64,000 nucleotides of DNA from Dermacoccus abyssi (GTDB lineage Bacteria > Actinomycetota > Actinomycetes > Actinomycetales > Dermatophilaceae): contig NZ_QWLM01000001.1 in assembly GCF_003515945.1 (NCBI RefSeq), positions 124,001 through 188,000 of the forward strand. The letters are read 5' to 3'. The first letter of the stretch is position 1. Each line of letters opens with the position of its first letter. The position numbers were made by a program, and so were the translations under genes. Below are positions 28,552 to 38,417 of this stretch, piece after piece. The notes beneath the pieces are model-generated. The model was given only the letters and a program-made list of their open reading frames with translations, was not told the origin of the DNA and did no database searches.

Positions 28552-29809
28552 GGTGTATCTCGGCCACCGACGCGTGACCCGTCAGCGCCATCGTGAGGTC
28601 GAGCTCGGCGAGGGTGTGCTCGACGACGGCCTGCACCCCTTCGGCGCCCGCGAGCGCCAGACCGTAGACGTAGGGCCGCCCGAGGATGACGGCGTCTGCC
28701 CCGAGCGCGAGCGCCGTGAAAACGTCCGAGCCCGAGCGCACCCCGGAGTCGAAGAGCACGGTGAGATCGCCGACCTCGTCACCCAGGCTCGCGAGGACGT
28801 CGAGCGAGGCGACGGCGCCATCGACCTGCCGGCCGCCGTGGTTCGACACGACGATGCCGTCGAGCCCTTGATCGGCGGCGAGGCGCACGTCGTCGACGCT
28901 CTGGATGCCCTTGAGCAGGATCGGGAGCGACGTCCATTCGCGCAGCTTGGCCAGGTCGTCCCAGGTGAGACCGCTCGAGGGGAACACGTCGAGGAACGTC
29001 TCGACCGCGGCGCGCGGCAGCGGCGAACGGAGGTTCTCGCGCAGGTCGCCCGGGTAGTGCCGGGCGATCGACACCAGCGAGCGGGCCGCCGCGGGCGTCG
29101 GACGTTCGGTCGGTCGGGCCGATCCGCGGGCTGCGCGCTCCTCGACCCGCGCCATGAAGACCGGGTCGCTGAGGTACTGCGCGAGGCCCTGGCCACGCGC
29201 GAACGGCAGGTGCCCGAGGTCGAGGTCCTCGGGCCGCCACCCCATGAGGTGCGTGTCGAGCGTGACGACGACTGCCTCCGCACCGCACGCCTCGGCGCGC
29301 TGGACGAGCGAACGGGCCAGGTCGTCGTCGTTGCTCCAGTACAGCTGGTACCAGTGCGGCGTCTCGCCGAGTTCGGCGGCGACCTCCTCCATGGCGACGC
29401 TGGCTTGCGTCGAGTGGATCATCGGCGTCTGTGTGGCCACTGAGGCCTTCGCCACGGCGCGCTCGGCCTGCGGGTGCGCCATTTCGAGGACGCCGATGGG
29501 CGCGAGCAGGAGCGGGTGCGCGTAGCGACGGCCGAAGAGGTCGACGCCGAGGTCGCGTTCACGCACGTCGCGCAGCATGCGGGGCACCGCGCGGTAGCGC
29601 CCGAAGGCTTCGACGTTGGCGTCGTTCGTGCGTCCCCGTCCCGCGCTGCCGTCGACGTAGGCGAACGCACGATCGCTCATCGCCTTGCGGGTGGCCTCGC
29701 GCAGTCGCCCCGGTTCGACGGGAACCACCGGGGTGCGTCCGTAGACACCGGCGCCGTAGATGTCGCCCTGAATCCTGCGTCCGAGGTTGATCGCGTCCAT
29801 GCCACCCAC
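28532..29809 (-). CDS. FMN-dependent alpha-hydroxy-acid oxidizing protein (lactate 2-monooxygenase-like)
   Basis: A 425-residue TIM-barrel flavoprotein. Conserved elements are PLLLAPIGVLEMAHP, the flavin contact YQLYWSND, LDTHLMGWRPEDLDLGHLPF, the catalytic LLKGIQ lysine strand and the active-site SNHGGRQVDG with His and Arg. The central insertion containing LGHLPFARGQGLAQYLSDP is characteristic of lactate 2-monooxygenase and related oxidases rather than LldD. The GTG at 29809 has GGGGAGGGA eight bases upstream; the ATG at 29800 is the alternative. Products would be a keto acid with H2O2, or acetate, CO2 and water. Confidence 0.88.
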   Translation of the reverse strand: MGGMDAINLGRRIQGDIYGAGVYGRTPVVPVEPGRLREATRKAMSDRAFAYVDGSAGRGRTNDANVEAFGRYRAVPRMLRDVRERDLGVDLFGRRYAHPLLLAPIGVLEMAHPQAERAVAKASVATQTPMIHSTQASVAMEEVAAELGETPHWYQLYWSNDDDLARSLVQRAEACGAEAVVVTLDTHLMGWRPEDLDLGHLPFARGQGLAQYLSDPVFMARVEERAARGSARPTERPTPAAARSLVSIARHYPGDLRENLRSPLPRAAVETFLDVFPSSGLTWDDLAKLREWTSLPILLKGIQSVDDVRLAADQGLDGIVVSNHGGRQVDGAVASLDVLASLGDEVGDLTVLFDSGVRSGSDVFTALALGADAVILGRPYVYGLALAGAEGVQAVVEHTLAELDLTMALTGHASVAEIHRGALAR

Positions 29810-29871
29810 GGTAGAAGTCCCTCCCCTGCAACGGGGCCGCAGGCGCCTACCGCTTCGTTAGGTTGGGAGGC

Positions 29872-30476
29872 ATGAAGGCGCGCCCCGAGATCATCGACGC
29901 CCACGTGCAGGAGCTGTGGCGTACGGGCGCGACGCGTATCGTGTCGAGCACCGGCAAGCTCGTGGCGTGCATGGTCGGCGCGCTCGGTTTCACGGCCATC
30001 GGCGGCGCCGGTCTCACGGTCGTCATCGGCGAGCGCGGCGTGCTCGGCGCGTTCACGAGCACACCGGGCTCGTGGGTGTGCCTCGTCGCGGTGCTGTTCT
30101 TCGGGGTGCTCGGCATCCCGTCGTTGACGATCCAGTTCCTACGTCGCCAAACGCTCGTCATCGAACGCGAGGGGGTACGCGTGCTGCGCGGCGATGGGCG
30201 CCAGGTTGCAGCCTTGGCGTGGCAGAACGTCGCTGAGGTCAGCCAGTTCCGTCACCGGAGTACGTCGATGACCAACTGTGTCCTCACGCCCGAGGCGGCC
30301 GATCTCCGGCGTGCGACGTCGGGGGCGGTCGCGCGGGGCCTGGCCCGGGCGACGCGGCAGTCGTCGGTACCCAGGTGTGGACCGTGCCGACGATCTTCAA
30401 GTACCAGCGCGAGCTGCCCGAGATCCTTCGGGCGGCGCTGCACGGCTATTGCACCGGTTGGCGCCTGCCTCGCTGA
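29872..30476 (+). pseudogene. Two-TM membrane protein, first of tandem paralogs, frameshifted
   Basis: About 201 residues if repaired. It starts MKARPEIIDAHVQELWR at 29872, has two membrane helices (ACMVGALGFTAIGGAGLTVVI; CLVAVLFFGVLGIPSLTIQF), then a PH-like soluble part (LVIEREGVRVLRGDG through MTNCVLTPEAADLRR). Near 30320-30355 the frame is lost. The correct ending (VWTVPTIFKYQRELPEILRAA, then TGWRLPR) is found in the +2 frame up to 30476. One base is missing. The intact neighbour shows what the ending should be. I do not recognise the family by name. Confidence 0.75.
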
Positions 30477-30522
30477 TCCCGATCGCCATGAGTCCCTTTC
30501 GGCCCTCGTTACGGTGGGCGCC

Positions 30523-31095
30523 ATGAAGCCGCGGCAGCACATCGTCGCCGCTCATGTCGCGCAACTGCGGCAGCGCGGCTCCACCACGATCGGTCCCTAC
30601 CACGCGAGGTCGGCGTTGCTCATCGCTGCCACCGCGCTGTGCGCCGCCCCGTGCCTCTTCGCCCTCGTCTCGATCGTCACGGATCGGGGGTTCTCCGGCG
30701 CGCTGGCCCACCCCGGCGCGTGGGGCGCGTTGCTCGGCTCGGCTTTCTTCGGTCTCGGGCTGTTCATCCTCCTCGCACAGCTGGTCCGTCCGCCGGCACT
30801 CGTCATCGACCGGGGTGGCGTGCGGTTCCTGCGAGGATCCGAGGGAGAGGTAGCGGCCGTCGAGTGGAAGGACGTCGTCGACATCACGGTGGTCAGGCTG
30901 CGCACCACGACCATGGTCAACTGCGTCCTCACACCCGAAGCAGCCGCTCGCCGTCGTGCCGGCGCGGGCCGGGTCGAGAACGCCTTCACCCCGCCCGAGG
31001 TGTGGAGCGTCCCGCCGATCTTCGCCACATCGCGCGAGCCGCCCGAGATCCTTCGCGCGGCGCTGCACGGCTACCGCACCGGTTGGCGGCTGTAA
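30523..31095 (+). CDS. Two-TM membrane protein, second of tandem paralogs
   Basis: A 190-residue protein similar to the preceding gene along its length. It opens MKPRQHIVAAHVAQLRQRG, has two hydrophobic segments (LLIAATALCAAPCLFALVS; WGALLGSAFFGLGLFILLAQ), a PH-like stretch PALVIDRGGVRFLRGSEGE, the shared MVNCVLTPEAAARRRAGAG and the ending PEILRAALHGYRTGWRL. It is in frame with the broken copy, which gives a misleading 410-codon open frame covering both. Gene duplication is evident. Function unknown; the PH-like fold suggests lipid or protein binding at the membrane. Confidence 0.8.
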   Translation: MKPRQHIVAAHVAQLRQRGSTTIGPYHARSALLIAATALCAAPCLFALVSIVTDRGFSGALAHPGAWGALLGSAFFGLGLFILLAQLVRPPALVIDRGGVRFLRGSEGEVAAVEWKDVVDITVVRLRTTTMVNCVLTPEAAARRRAGAGRVENAFTPPEVWSVPPIFATSREPPEILRAALHGYRTGWRL

Positions 31096-31097
31096 CG

Positions 31098-31138
31098 CGC
31101 AGAGCCCGCCCGAACGCGAGGTTAGAGCGGGCTCTGCG
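31098..31138. terminator. Bidirectional terminator before gdhA end
   Basis: A perfect 12-bp stem, CGCAGAGCCCGC with GCGGGCTCTGCG, around a 17-base loop, lying directly between the stop codons of two convergent genes. Confidence 0.82.
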
Positions 31139-31152
31139 GCGAAGTGTCCGGG

Positions 31153-33325
<2,173 letters not shown>

Positions 33326-33435
33326 GCTGTCACGGTATCGAGGTGGCCCGCCGAAGCCGAATGCCCGGACGCCCCCACCCGGCGGTCGGACGTCGGGGAT
33401 CGAGCGGGCGGGCTCTGCGGCGTCAGCGGGCAGAC

Positions 33436-33560
33436 GCCCGACCTTGGGAGTTCTACAGCCGAACGGCCCAACACCGCCTGTACAACACACGACGCTGGGA
33501 GTTCTGCAGCCGAACGGAGCCACGCCGGCTGCCCCACGCCCAACCTTGGGAGTTCTGAAG
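33436..33560. repeat. Three direct repeats with 51-bp period
   Basis: The core GGGAGTTCT occurs at 33446, 33497 and 33548, exactly 51 bp apart. In the first two units it extends as GGGAGTTCTNCAGCCGAACGG. The spacers differ. Read on the minus strand the units give PFGCRTP-type 17-residue repeats, but I see no gene they belong to: the frame lies upstream of the sirtuin start. The 430-bp gap from 33326 to 33757 holds nothing else that I can support. Confidence 0.7.
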
Positions 33561-33757
33561 TGAGCACCTGGGCAGCTGGGCGGTTCCCACTCGCGCCGCA
33601 CCGAGCGACCGAAGCGACGCGGCCTCGTTGCTCGCCGTTCCGATGTTCCCGCCAGACCCCGTGAGCGAAGCTGGTCGCTGCCATCCACCCTTCCTGTGAC
33701 GCGCGTCATAGCCGTGCTACGTTCGCGACAAGGACCACCGGAGCACAGGAGGCAACC

Positions 33758-34081
33758 ATGTTCGAGTCGAACGGCACGATCGAGAAGACGTATGTGACAC
33801 CGCCAGAGGCCGTGGGAGCGGCGATCGCAGCCGTATGCCAGGAGCAGGGCCACCACCTCGGCTCGGTGAGCCCCGACGGGTCGCGCTACGAGCTGAACAC
33901 CAAGCGGACGGCCCACAGTTGGGGCGTTGCGATGGCGATGACGCTCTCACCCGGCGCTTCGGGTACCGACGTTCGCGTCGACTACGACAACGTGCCCAAC
34001 TCCCCGAAGGCCCTGTTGGACGGGCGCAAGAACGCCAAGACGGTGAAGAAGTTCCTCACCGAACTCGACGCGAAACTCTGA
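33758..34081 (+). CDS. Conserved small protein of unknown function
   Basis: A 107-residue soluble protein starting MFESNGTIEKTYVTPPEAVG at 33758, with a strong ribosome site (AGGAGG) seven bases before. It alternates strands and turns (LGSVSPDGSRYELNTKRT, then VAMAMTLSPGASGTDVRVDY) and ends in a basic helix (GRKNAKTVKKFLTEL), suggesting a small SRPBCC-like or beta-sandwich fold. No catalytic motif. It stands alone at the left edge of the accessory region. Confidence 0.75.
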   Translation: MFESNGTIEKTYVTPPEAVGAAIAAVCQEQGHHLGSVSPDGSRYELNTKRTAHSWGVAMAMTLSPGASGTDVRVDYDNVPNSPKALLDGRKNAKTVKKFLTELDAKL

Positions 34082-34159
34082 GAGCGCTTAACCCGGCCAA
34101 GTCGCCGCTCCGCACGGACCAGACCAGAAGCTGACCGCCTGATATCTGCCGGACGTTCC

Positions 34160-34380
34160 TTACGCGACTCTCAACGGAGTGATGGAGGCGATCTGCTCCC
34201 CTGCACGGTCTTCGGCACGGTCCAGTTCGTAGTGGCTTAGCAGATTGATCCAGAACTCTGCAGAGGTGCCGAAGTACTTCGCCAGGCGCAGCGCCTGTCC
34301 GCCGTAATCCCCCGCTTGCCGTGGACGATCTCGTTGATCCGCCGTGGCGAAACGCCGCCTCGACATCCGCGCGCGAGCAC
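34160..34380 (-). pseudogene. HigA-family antitoxin remnant
   Basis: The C-terminal two thirds of a HigA/VapI-type antitoxin. One frame holds VSPRRINEIVHGKRGITAD, the recognition helix. A second frame holds ALRLAKYFGTSAEFWINLLS and YELDRAEDRAG to the TAA at 34160. A single missing base near 34296 separates them. The normal N-terminal part (about 25 residues with the start codon) cannot be found, and no HigB toxin is beside it, so this is a true remnant even if the indel is an error. Confidence 0.78.
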
Positions 34381-34430
34381 CAGTCGCTCCTCCCACCGCC
34401 CGGTCGAGCCATGAGCCTGCGGGCGTTCGC

Positions 34431-34595
34431 TCAGGCCAGGCAGGCCAACGGCCGGCCGCCCTTGTAGGTCACCATGTCACCGAGCGCGGCCGTCACGTCG
34501 ATCGGGGCTCCCCGTTCTGCGACGTCAATTTCCGCGTACGCAACGCGCAGGTTCTCTCGGAGTTCAGGGCGAGGGCCGGCTTCGGCCAGGCCCGA
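34431..34595 (-). pseudogene. C-terminal gene fragment, unrecognised
   Basis: An open stretch of about 54 codons with coding-like composition (ELRENLRVAYAEIDVAERGA, then DMVTYKGGRPLACLA and TGA at 34431). It is bounded upstream by an in-frame TGA at 34596 and has no plausible start. I do not recognise the family. It looks like the tail of a gene destroyed by rearrangement, next to the HigA remnant. Confidence 0.4.
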
Positions 34596-34630
34596 TCACG
34601 ACCGCTGCCGGACCACCCGCCGTCTCGGGC

Positions 34631-34990
34631 TCAGCCCTTCTGCCGTTCCTTCAGCCTGGCGTTCTCGGCGATGACATTGCGGTGAACCTGACGCTCGTGG
34701 ACGAGCCATTCCGGCGGGTCGGTGAGGAGCTCACCCACCTGGTCGGCGTTCAACGGTTCGGTGACACCGCTGCGCCGCAACCCCGAGTGGGAGATCCCCA
34801 GCTTCGCAGCCGTGACCTCACGCGGGAACGGACCGTTACGGCGCAGGTCGATCAGCCATGCCGGCGGGTCCGCGCGCAGGGCGTCGAGTTGCGCGCGCGT
34901 GATCGGGGTGTTCTGAAAGTCTTCCGGCGCGGCGGTCAGCAGAATGCCGAGCTTCTGGGCTGCCGTGGACGGCTTGAGGGTCTGACTCAC
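34631..34990 (-). CDS. DUF5997 family protein
   Basis: A 119-residue protein: MSQTLKPSTAAQKLGILL, then PEDFQNTPITRAQLDALRAD and PPAWLIDLRRNGPFPREVTA, then KLGISHSGLRRSG. This pattern is the actinobacterial DUF5997 family. The middle segment FPREVTAAKLGISHSGLRR resembles a helix-turn-helix, so DNA binding is possible. It is divergent from the LysR effector-domain gene with 57 bp between starts, a pairing that recurs in Actinobacteria, and the two may work as one regulator. Confidence 0.85.
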   Translation of the reverse strand: MSQTLKPSTAAQKLGILLTAAPEDFQNTPITRAQLDALRADPPAWLIDLRRNGPFPREVTAAKLGISHSGLRRSGVTEPLNADQVGELLTDPPEWLVHERQVHRNVIAENARLKERQKG

Positions 34991-35047
34991 CCGAAGAGCC
35001 TATGCCACACCGACTCCTTGAGCATGCGACGGCGGTAGCCTGCCCCC

Positions 35048-35728
35048 GTGAGCGAGAACAGCCCCGAGGTCGCGGCACTACGGATCGGGAAGGTGCGCGG
35101 CGTCACTCTCACCAACTGGCAGCGGGTGTGGGGCGAGCGCTTCGCGTCCCCCCTCGCCGTGAGCGATGTGGCCGACGCCGAACAGCTCGTCGGCCTGCGC
35201 GACGGAAGCCTCGACATGTGCTTCGTACGTCTGCCCATCGACCGAGAGGGTCTCCACGCGATCCCGCTCTACGAGGAGCAGATGGTGGCGTGGGTGTCCA
35301 AGGAGCACCCCATCTCGGCTGTGGACGACGTGAGGCTCGCAGACCTCGAAGACGAGCAGGTGGTCACCGAGCTTAACGCCGCAGCAACAGATCTCGTGCT
35401 GGGCGGCGCTGTGCTGGTCGTGCCGATGTCCATTGCCCGCGGTGCCAGCCGGCGCGACCTGACCTACCGACCGATCATCGACGCTGAACCCGCCCCAGTC
35501 GCCCTCGCCTGGCGAATGGACGATGAGAACGCATGCCTCGAGGACTTCATCGGCGTGGTCCGAGGCCGCACGGTCAACAGCTCGCGAACGACCCAGAATG
35601 GGCCTGCCTCCCCGGCCCGCGGTTCCGCCGAGAATGATCGCGGCAAACCCACCCGCACGTCCGCGAACCGCGCGAGCTCCCGCAACGGCCGACCGTCGGC
35701 GACAAAGAGAAAGCGGAGGGGCCGCTGA
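35048..35728 (+). CDS. LysR substrate-binding domain protein without HTH
   Basis: A 226-residue protein. Residues about 8-175 match the LysR effector-binding fold (LRIGKVRGVTLTNWQRVW, LVGLRDGSLDMCFVRLP, LYEEQMVAWVSKEHPIS). There is no N-terminal winged helix. The C-terminal 45 residues form a basic, disordered tail rich in Arg, Ser and Lys (SSRNGRPSATKRKRRGR), which could bind nucleic acid. The GTG at 35048 is the start. It is divergent from the DUF5997 gene, and the DNA-binding part may be supplied by that partner (inference). Confidence 0.82.
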   Translation: MSENSPEVAALRIGKVRGVTLTNWQRVWGERFASPLAVSDVADAEQLVGLRDGSLDMCFVRLPIDREGLHAIPLYEEQMVAWVSKEHPISAVDDVRLADLEDEQVVTELNAAATDLVLGGAVLVVPMSIARGASRRDLTYRPIIDAEPAPVALAWRMDDENACLEDFIGVVRGRTVNSSRTTQNGPASPARGSAENDRGKPTRTSANRASSRNGRPSATKRKRRGR

Positions 35729-35897
35729 GCGACCCTTCGACCTGGAACCCGTCGGCCCAAATCGAACAGCGCCTCATACGTCGCCGTGCCGCACCGGGGC
35801 CGGCGGGCGGCGATCGGGCACGTCAGGCGTCTCGTCGTGGACAGCGGACTGAGGCGGAACGCCGCCGAGTTGTTCCAGCGACGCGCCGCATCCTGCG

Positions 35898-36152
35898 TCA
35901 ACGCCGGTAGACGTCGCGCCCATGACCGGCCGCAACGACCAAAACGAGGAGCTGGTCATCGTGAATTTCCTAGATGCCCCGCCAATCCCCCGTGCGCACG
36001 CGCCACGCGTGCCGACCGGTAAGTTTCTTCGCCGCCGGCGGTCGAGGTGCATCGGCGAGGAGCGCAAGCACCGCAGTGACGCGCTTTTGGCCGTCCCGAG
36101 GGAGCGTGCGAATCTGCCGACGCGCGGCGGGTGTGATCCGAACCGAGTACAT
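35898..36152 (-). pseudogene. RelE/ParE-family toxin with internal TAG
   Basis: An 84-codon RelE-type toxin reading MYSVRITPAARRQIRTLPRD, KKLTGRHAWRVRTGDWRGI, then a TAG at 35970-35972, then EIHDDQLLVLVVAAGHGRDVY in the same frame to TGA at 35898. In the family this position is tyrosine (Y-E-I), so one base change TAC or TAT to TAG explains the break. The catalytic-end residues (R, H, Y) lie beyond the stop. The toxin is therefore likely inactive. The start overlaps the antitoxin stop as TGATG. Confidence 0.85.
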
Positions 36153-36259
36153 CAAAGACCGAGCTCTCGGCGGAGTTCATCGAGCGAGACACTCTCGCCC
36201 GTCTCGGCCTTGGCTGCGTCGTAGGCTGCGATGTCCTCGAGTTCCTCGGCGGCTTCCAT
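36152..36259 (-). pseudogene. Antitoxin fragment paired with RelE remnant
   Basis: Thirty-five codons: MEAAEELEDIAAYDAAKAE, then GESVSLDELRRELGL and TGA. This is the C-terminal toxin-binding part of an antitoxin that accompanies RelE toxins, either a Phd/YefM or ribbon-helix-helix type. The DNA-binding N-terminus is missing: an in-frame TGA lies 45 bp before the ATG and the preceding sequence is unrelated. With the nonsense mutation in the toxin, the module is dead. Confidence 0.7.
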
Positions 36260-36664
36260 CAGCCGGATCTTATTCGACTGATCTTTCGTGCCAGCAGTTC
36301 CTCATGCGCGTGCGCCGCTTTGAGCCCTTCACGGCAAACCAGATTCAACTGAACTATGGAATGTCGAGAATAGCAGGGTCGCCACTCCAGACCCGCGACA
36401 CAAATCCGCGCCGCGGAAGGACCCAACGTTCGGCAATTTATCTGATGAAGGGGAGGCCGCGGCATACGGGATGGCATTCACATCACACTTTGAATCTAAA
36501 TTCGACAGGGTTCCGCACTCGTCGAACATGAGGAATCAGGTGGCCAATCAATCACGGTGCGAACATTTCGAGCCTGAGGCACTCAGTTCTTTCGCATCAG
36601 ACCAACGTGATGGCCCAGTCATGAAACAACTGTCTTTCAAGAGGGTGGACAGAATTTGGCCACG
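36260..36664. other. AT-richer stretch without a supported gene
   Basis: About 400 bp with visibly more A and T than the genome average and several short open frames, none with a ribosome site or recognisable sequence. It joins the dead toxin-antitoxin remnant to the DUF6994 operator region and probably arrived with that insert. Confidence 0.5.
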
Positions 36665-36700
36665 TGTCGAGTGCATAGGTATGTCGAGTGGATAGGTATG
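36665..36700. repeat. Tandem 17-bp direct repeat upstream of DUF6994 gene
   Basis: Two units TGTCGAGTGNATAGGTA begin at 36665 and 36682, differing at one base (C or G). They sit 55 bp before the gene start. The ATAGG core recurs in the palindrome at 36741. The arrangement resembles a repeated operator. Confidence 0.6.
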
Positions 36701-36740
36701 CGGATCATCGCCGACGTCTTGTCTTCGCAAACAAGCCGCT

Positions 36741-36765
36741 GATAGGCTCATCGCATGAGCCTATC
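36741..36765. promoter_or_regulatory. 11-bp perfect palindrome covering the DUF6994 start codon
   Basis: GATAGGCTCAT, three bases, then ATGAGCCTATC. The right arm begins with the start codon at 36755. As DNA it could be an operator; as RNA it would fold into an 11-bp hairpin hiding the start. Either reading suggests tight control of the downstream gene. Confidence 0.65.
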
Positions 36766-37477
36766 CATAGACACGTCCTTCGACTTTCACAGTGACACGC
36801 CACCGGGCAAGGACAGCGACGCGGCCAGCCCCACTCTTAAGTATTATCACCAGCTCCTTTGGAGCAAACCACTCCCCTCAGGCATCGATTTCACACTCGC
36901 GTCCGAAGAGAAGGCGTACCTCGTGCACCGCTCCCCCATAGGCACCTACTACCTATCAAGCGATGCCATTACAACGAACTTGCCCGGCAGGGCCTCCAAG
37001 GTGATCACTAGGATCCCAAGACACAGGCAACCGTCTCCCGTGCAGTACACGATCGGGCGTTCGATCATTTTCCCCGGTGATCGAAGAGAGGGAATGGCCA
37101 CCATAAACGCTGCTCGCGGCTTTCACCCCCGCATTGCAGATCGATTCGACCTCAGCCTGGAATGCATCCGAAGATTTTACGCAGGAGTTCCGAACCCCCT
37201 ATCAGATGTCCTGACTCGCTACTCGGACTTCTTCACATTGTTTGTTGATTTTGAGAAGTACGTAGAGTTCTTCCTGCTCGAAGATCTGGTCGACGAGACC
37301 ACGGGAAACGTAAAGTTCTTCCACGACTTCCACGATTTCCAAACCCCGGCCGTTCCACAAACAACGGACCAATACCTCCGATACGTAAGCGCCTCCGAGC
37401 AGTTCGCCTACGCGCGCAACCAAAGAATAAACGCCTACGCGCGCTCGCCATTATCCTTCCCAACCAGCCCCGCCTAA
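36755..37477 (+). CDS. DUF6994 family protein, likely horizontally acquired
   Basis: A 240-residue soluble protein. The N-terminal part FDFHSDTPPGKDSDAASPTL and YYHQLLWSKPLPSGIDFTL matches what I know of DUF6994 proteins, with LVHRSPIGTYYLSSDAITT following. The rest is rich in Phe and Tyr (FTLFVDFEKYVEFFLLEDL). Codon usage differs from neighbours: many ATA, TTA, AGA and CTA codons and lower GC. No signal peptide or membrane helix. Function is unknown; such proteins are often found in phage-, island- or defence-associated loci. It abuts the cut end of ltrA, 8 bp away. Confidence 0.75.
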   Translation: MSLSIDTSFDFHSDTPPGKDSDAASPTLKYYHQLLWSKPLPSGIDFTLASEEKAYLVHRSPIGTYYLSSDAITTNLPGRASKVITRIPRHRQPSPVQYTIGRSIIFPGDRREGMATINAARGFHPRIADRFDLSLECIRRFYAGVPNPLSDVLTRYSDFFTLFVDFEKYVEFFLLEDLVDETTGNVKFFHDFHDFQTPAVPQTTDQYLRYVSASEQFAYARNQRINAYARSPLSFPTSPA

Positions 37478-37485
37478 TCACTAGG

Positions 37486-38333
37486 GGAAGGTGGAGGTAG
37501 CTGTAGGCGTCGCGGGCCAGTCGGGCGCGTTCGGGCCCGTCGGTGTCTTTGAGGCGTTGCTCGGCGCCGGCGGTCAGACCGAAGTAGGTCCACCACAACG
37601 AGGCGGCGATCAGGACTCCGAGGACGGCGGCGGCGAGCACGACCGGTTGCTGCAGGTGCTCGCTGGCCCCGGTGCCCAACCCGACGACGGCTTCACCGAG
37701 CGCGATGATGATGATGAGGCCGTGGCGCTCGACGAAGTAGGAGGGCACTACCCGGAAAACCTCGACCCCGGCGACCAGGGGTCCGCCGAAGTCGATGATG
37801 GCTGCGCCGATCCAGAGCAGCTCTCGGTATGGGGCTGGGAAGGCGGCGACGGCGATCAGGACTGGTGCGATGAGCAGGCTCGGGGCCAGCCGCAGGAGGC
37901 CTGCGCGGAGGTGTTCGTCGTCGTGGGAGGCGTCCACGACGAACAAGACCAGGTGGATGACGCGGATGGCGAGCAGGGCAAGCCCGAAGACGAGGGCTCC
38001 GGTGCTGAACGCGGTCGGGAGTGCGCTTGCGGCCAGCAGCATCGCAGCCATGGCGGCGATGACCAGGCAGCGAAATACCACCCGATTCGTAGTGAAGGTG
38101 TTGGTGAGCCACGTGTAGCAGACCCAGGCCCACCACACCGCCAGTAGGCCGAGCACACCATGACCTAAGCCCCGCCACGAAACGTCGTCCCGCACCAGCT
38201 CGGTCAGCTGCGCCATGGCGTACACGAACACCAGGTCGAAGAACAGCTCTAGCTTGCCCACCGACCCGCTGTCGCTGTCCCGCGAGTCGGCCTCGCTGCC
38301 CGGCTCAGAGTTCTCTGACATCCGCGAAATCAT
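37486..38333 (-). pseudogene. ltrA: Low temperature requirement protein A (LtrA), 3' truncated
   Basis: About 280 codons of a polytopic LtrA family membrane protein. The family opening KLELFFDLVFVYAMAQLTEL, WWAWVCYTWLTNTF and the conserved LIIIIALGEAVVGLG are intact. LtrA sequence stops at RDAYSYLHLPL (about 37486); after that the open frame runs into the reverse of the DUF6994 gene and has no family character. Roughly 100 residues (the last three or four helices) are missing. The start is ATG 38333 or 38321. Truncation coincides with the edge of the foreign insert. Confidence 0.82.
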
Positions 38334-38417
38334 CCTCTTTCAAGCCCGACAACTCCCATCCTCACCGACGGTGCTGCCGCGCTGTCCGGACCAACCGGGC
38401 TGCGCCCTTGGTCAGGG

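Noticed and set aside
29863-31095. A single 410-residue protein covering both tandem paralogs
   Set aside because: The middle (about residues 160-215) is not protein-like, and the correct ending of the first copy is found in another frame. It is two genes, the first frameshifted.
33436-33560. CRISPR array
   Set aside because: Only three units, the repeat core is short and imperfect, spacers are short, and no cas genes are near.
35048-35728. Complete LysR transcription regulator
   Set aside because: No winged-helix domain precedes the effector domain, and the upstream 57 bp leads straight into the divergent DUF5997 gene.
36471-36695. A 74-codon gene in the AT-rich stretch
   Set aside because: No ribosome site, no recognisable sequence, and it runs into the tandem repeat.
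37233-37486. Full-length LtrA of 366 residues
   Set aside because: After SYLHLPL the translation is the reverse of the DUF6994 gene and shows no membrane helices or family motifs.
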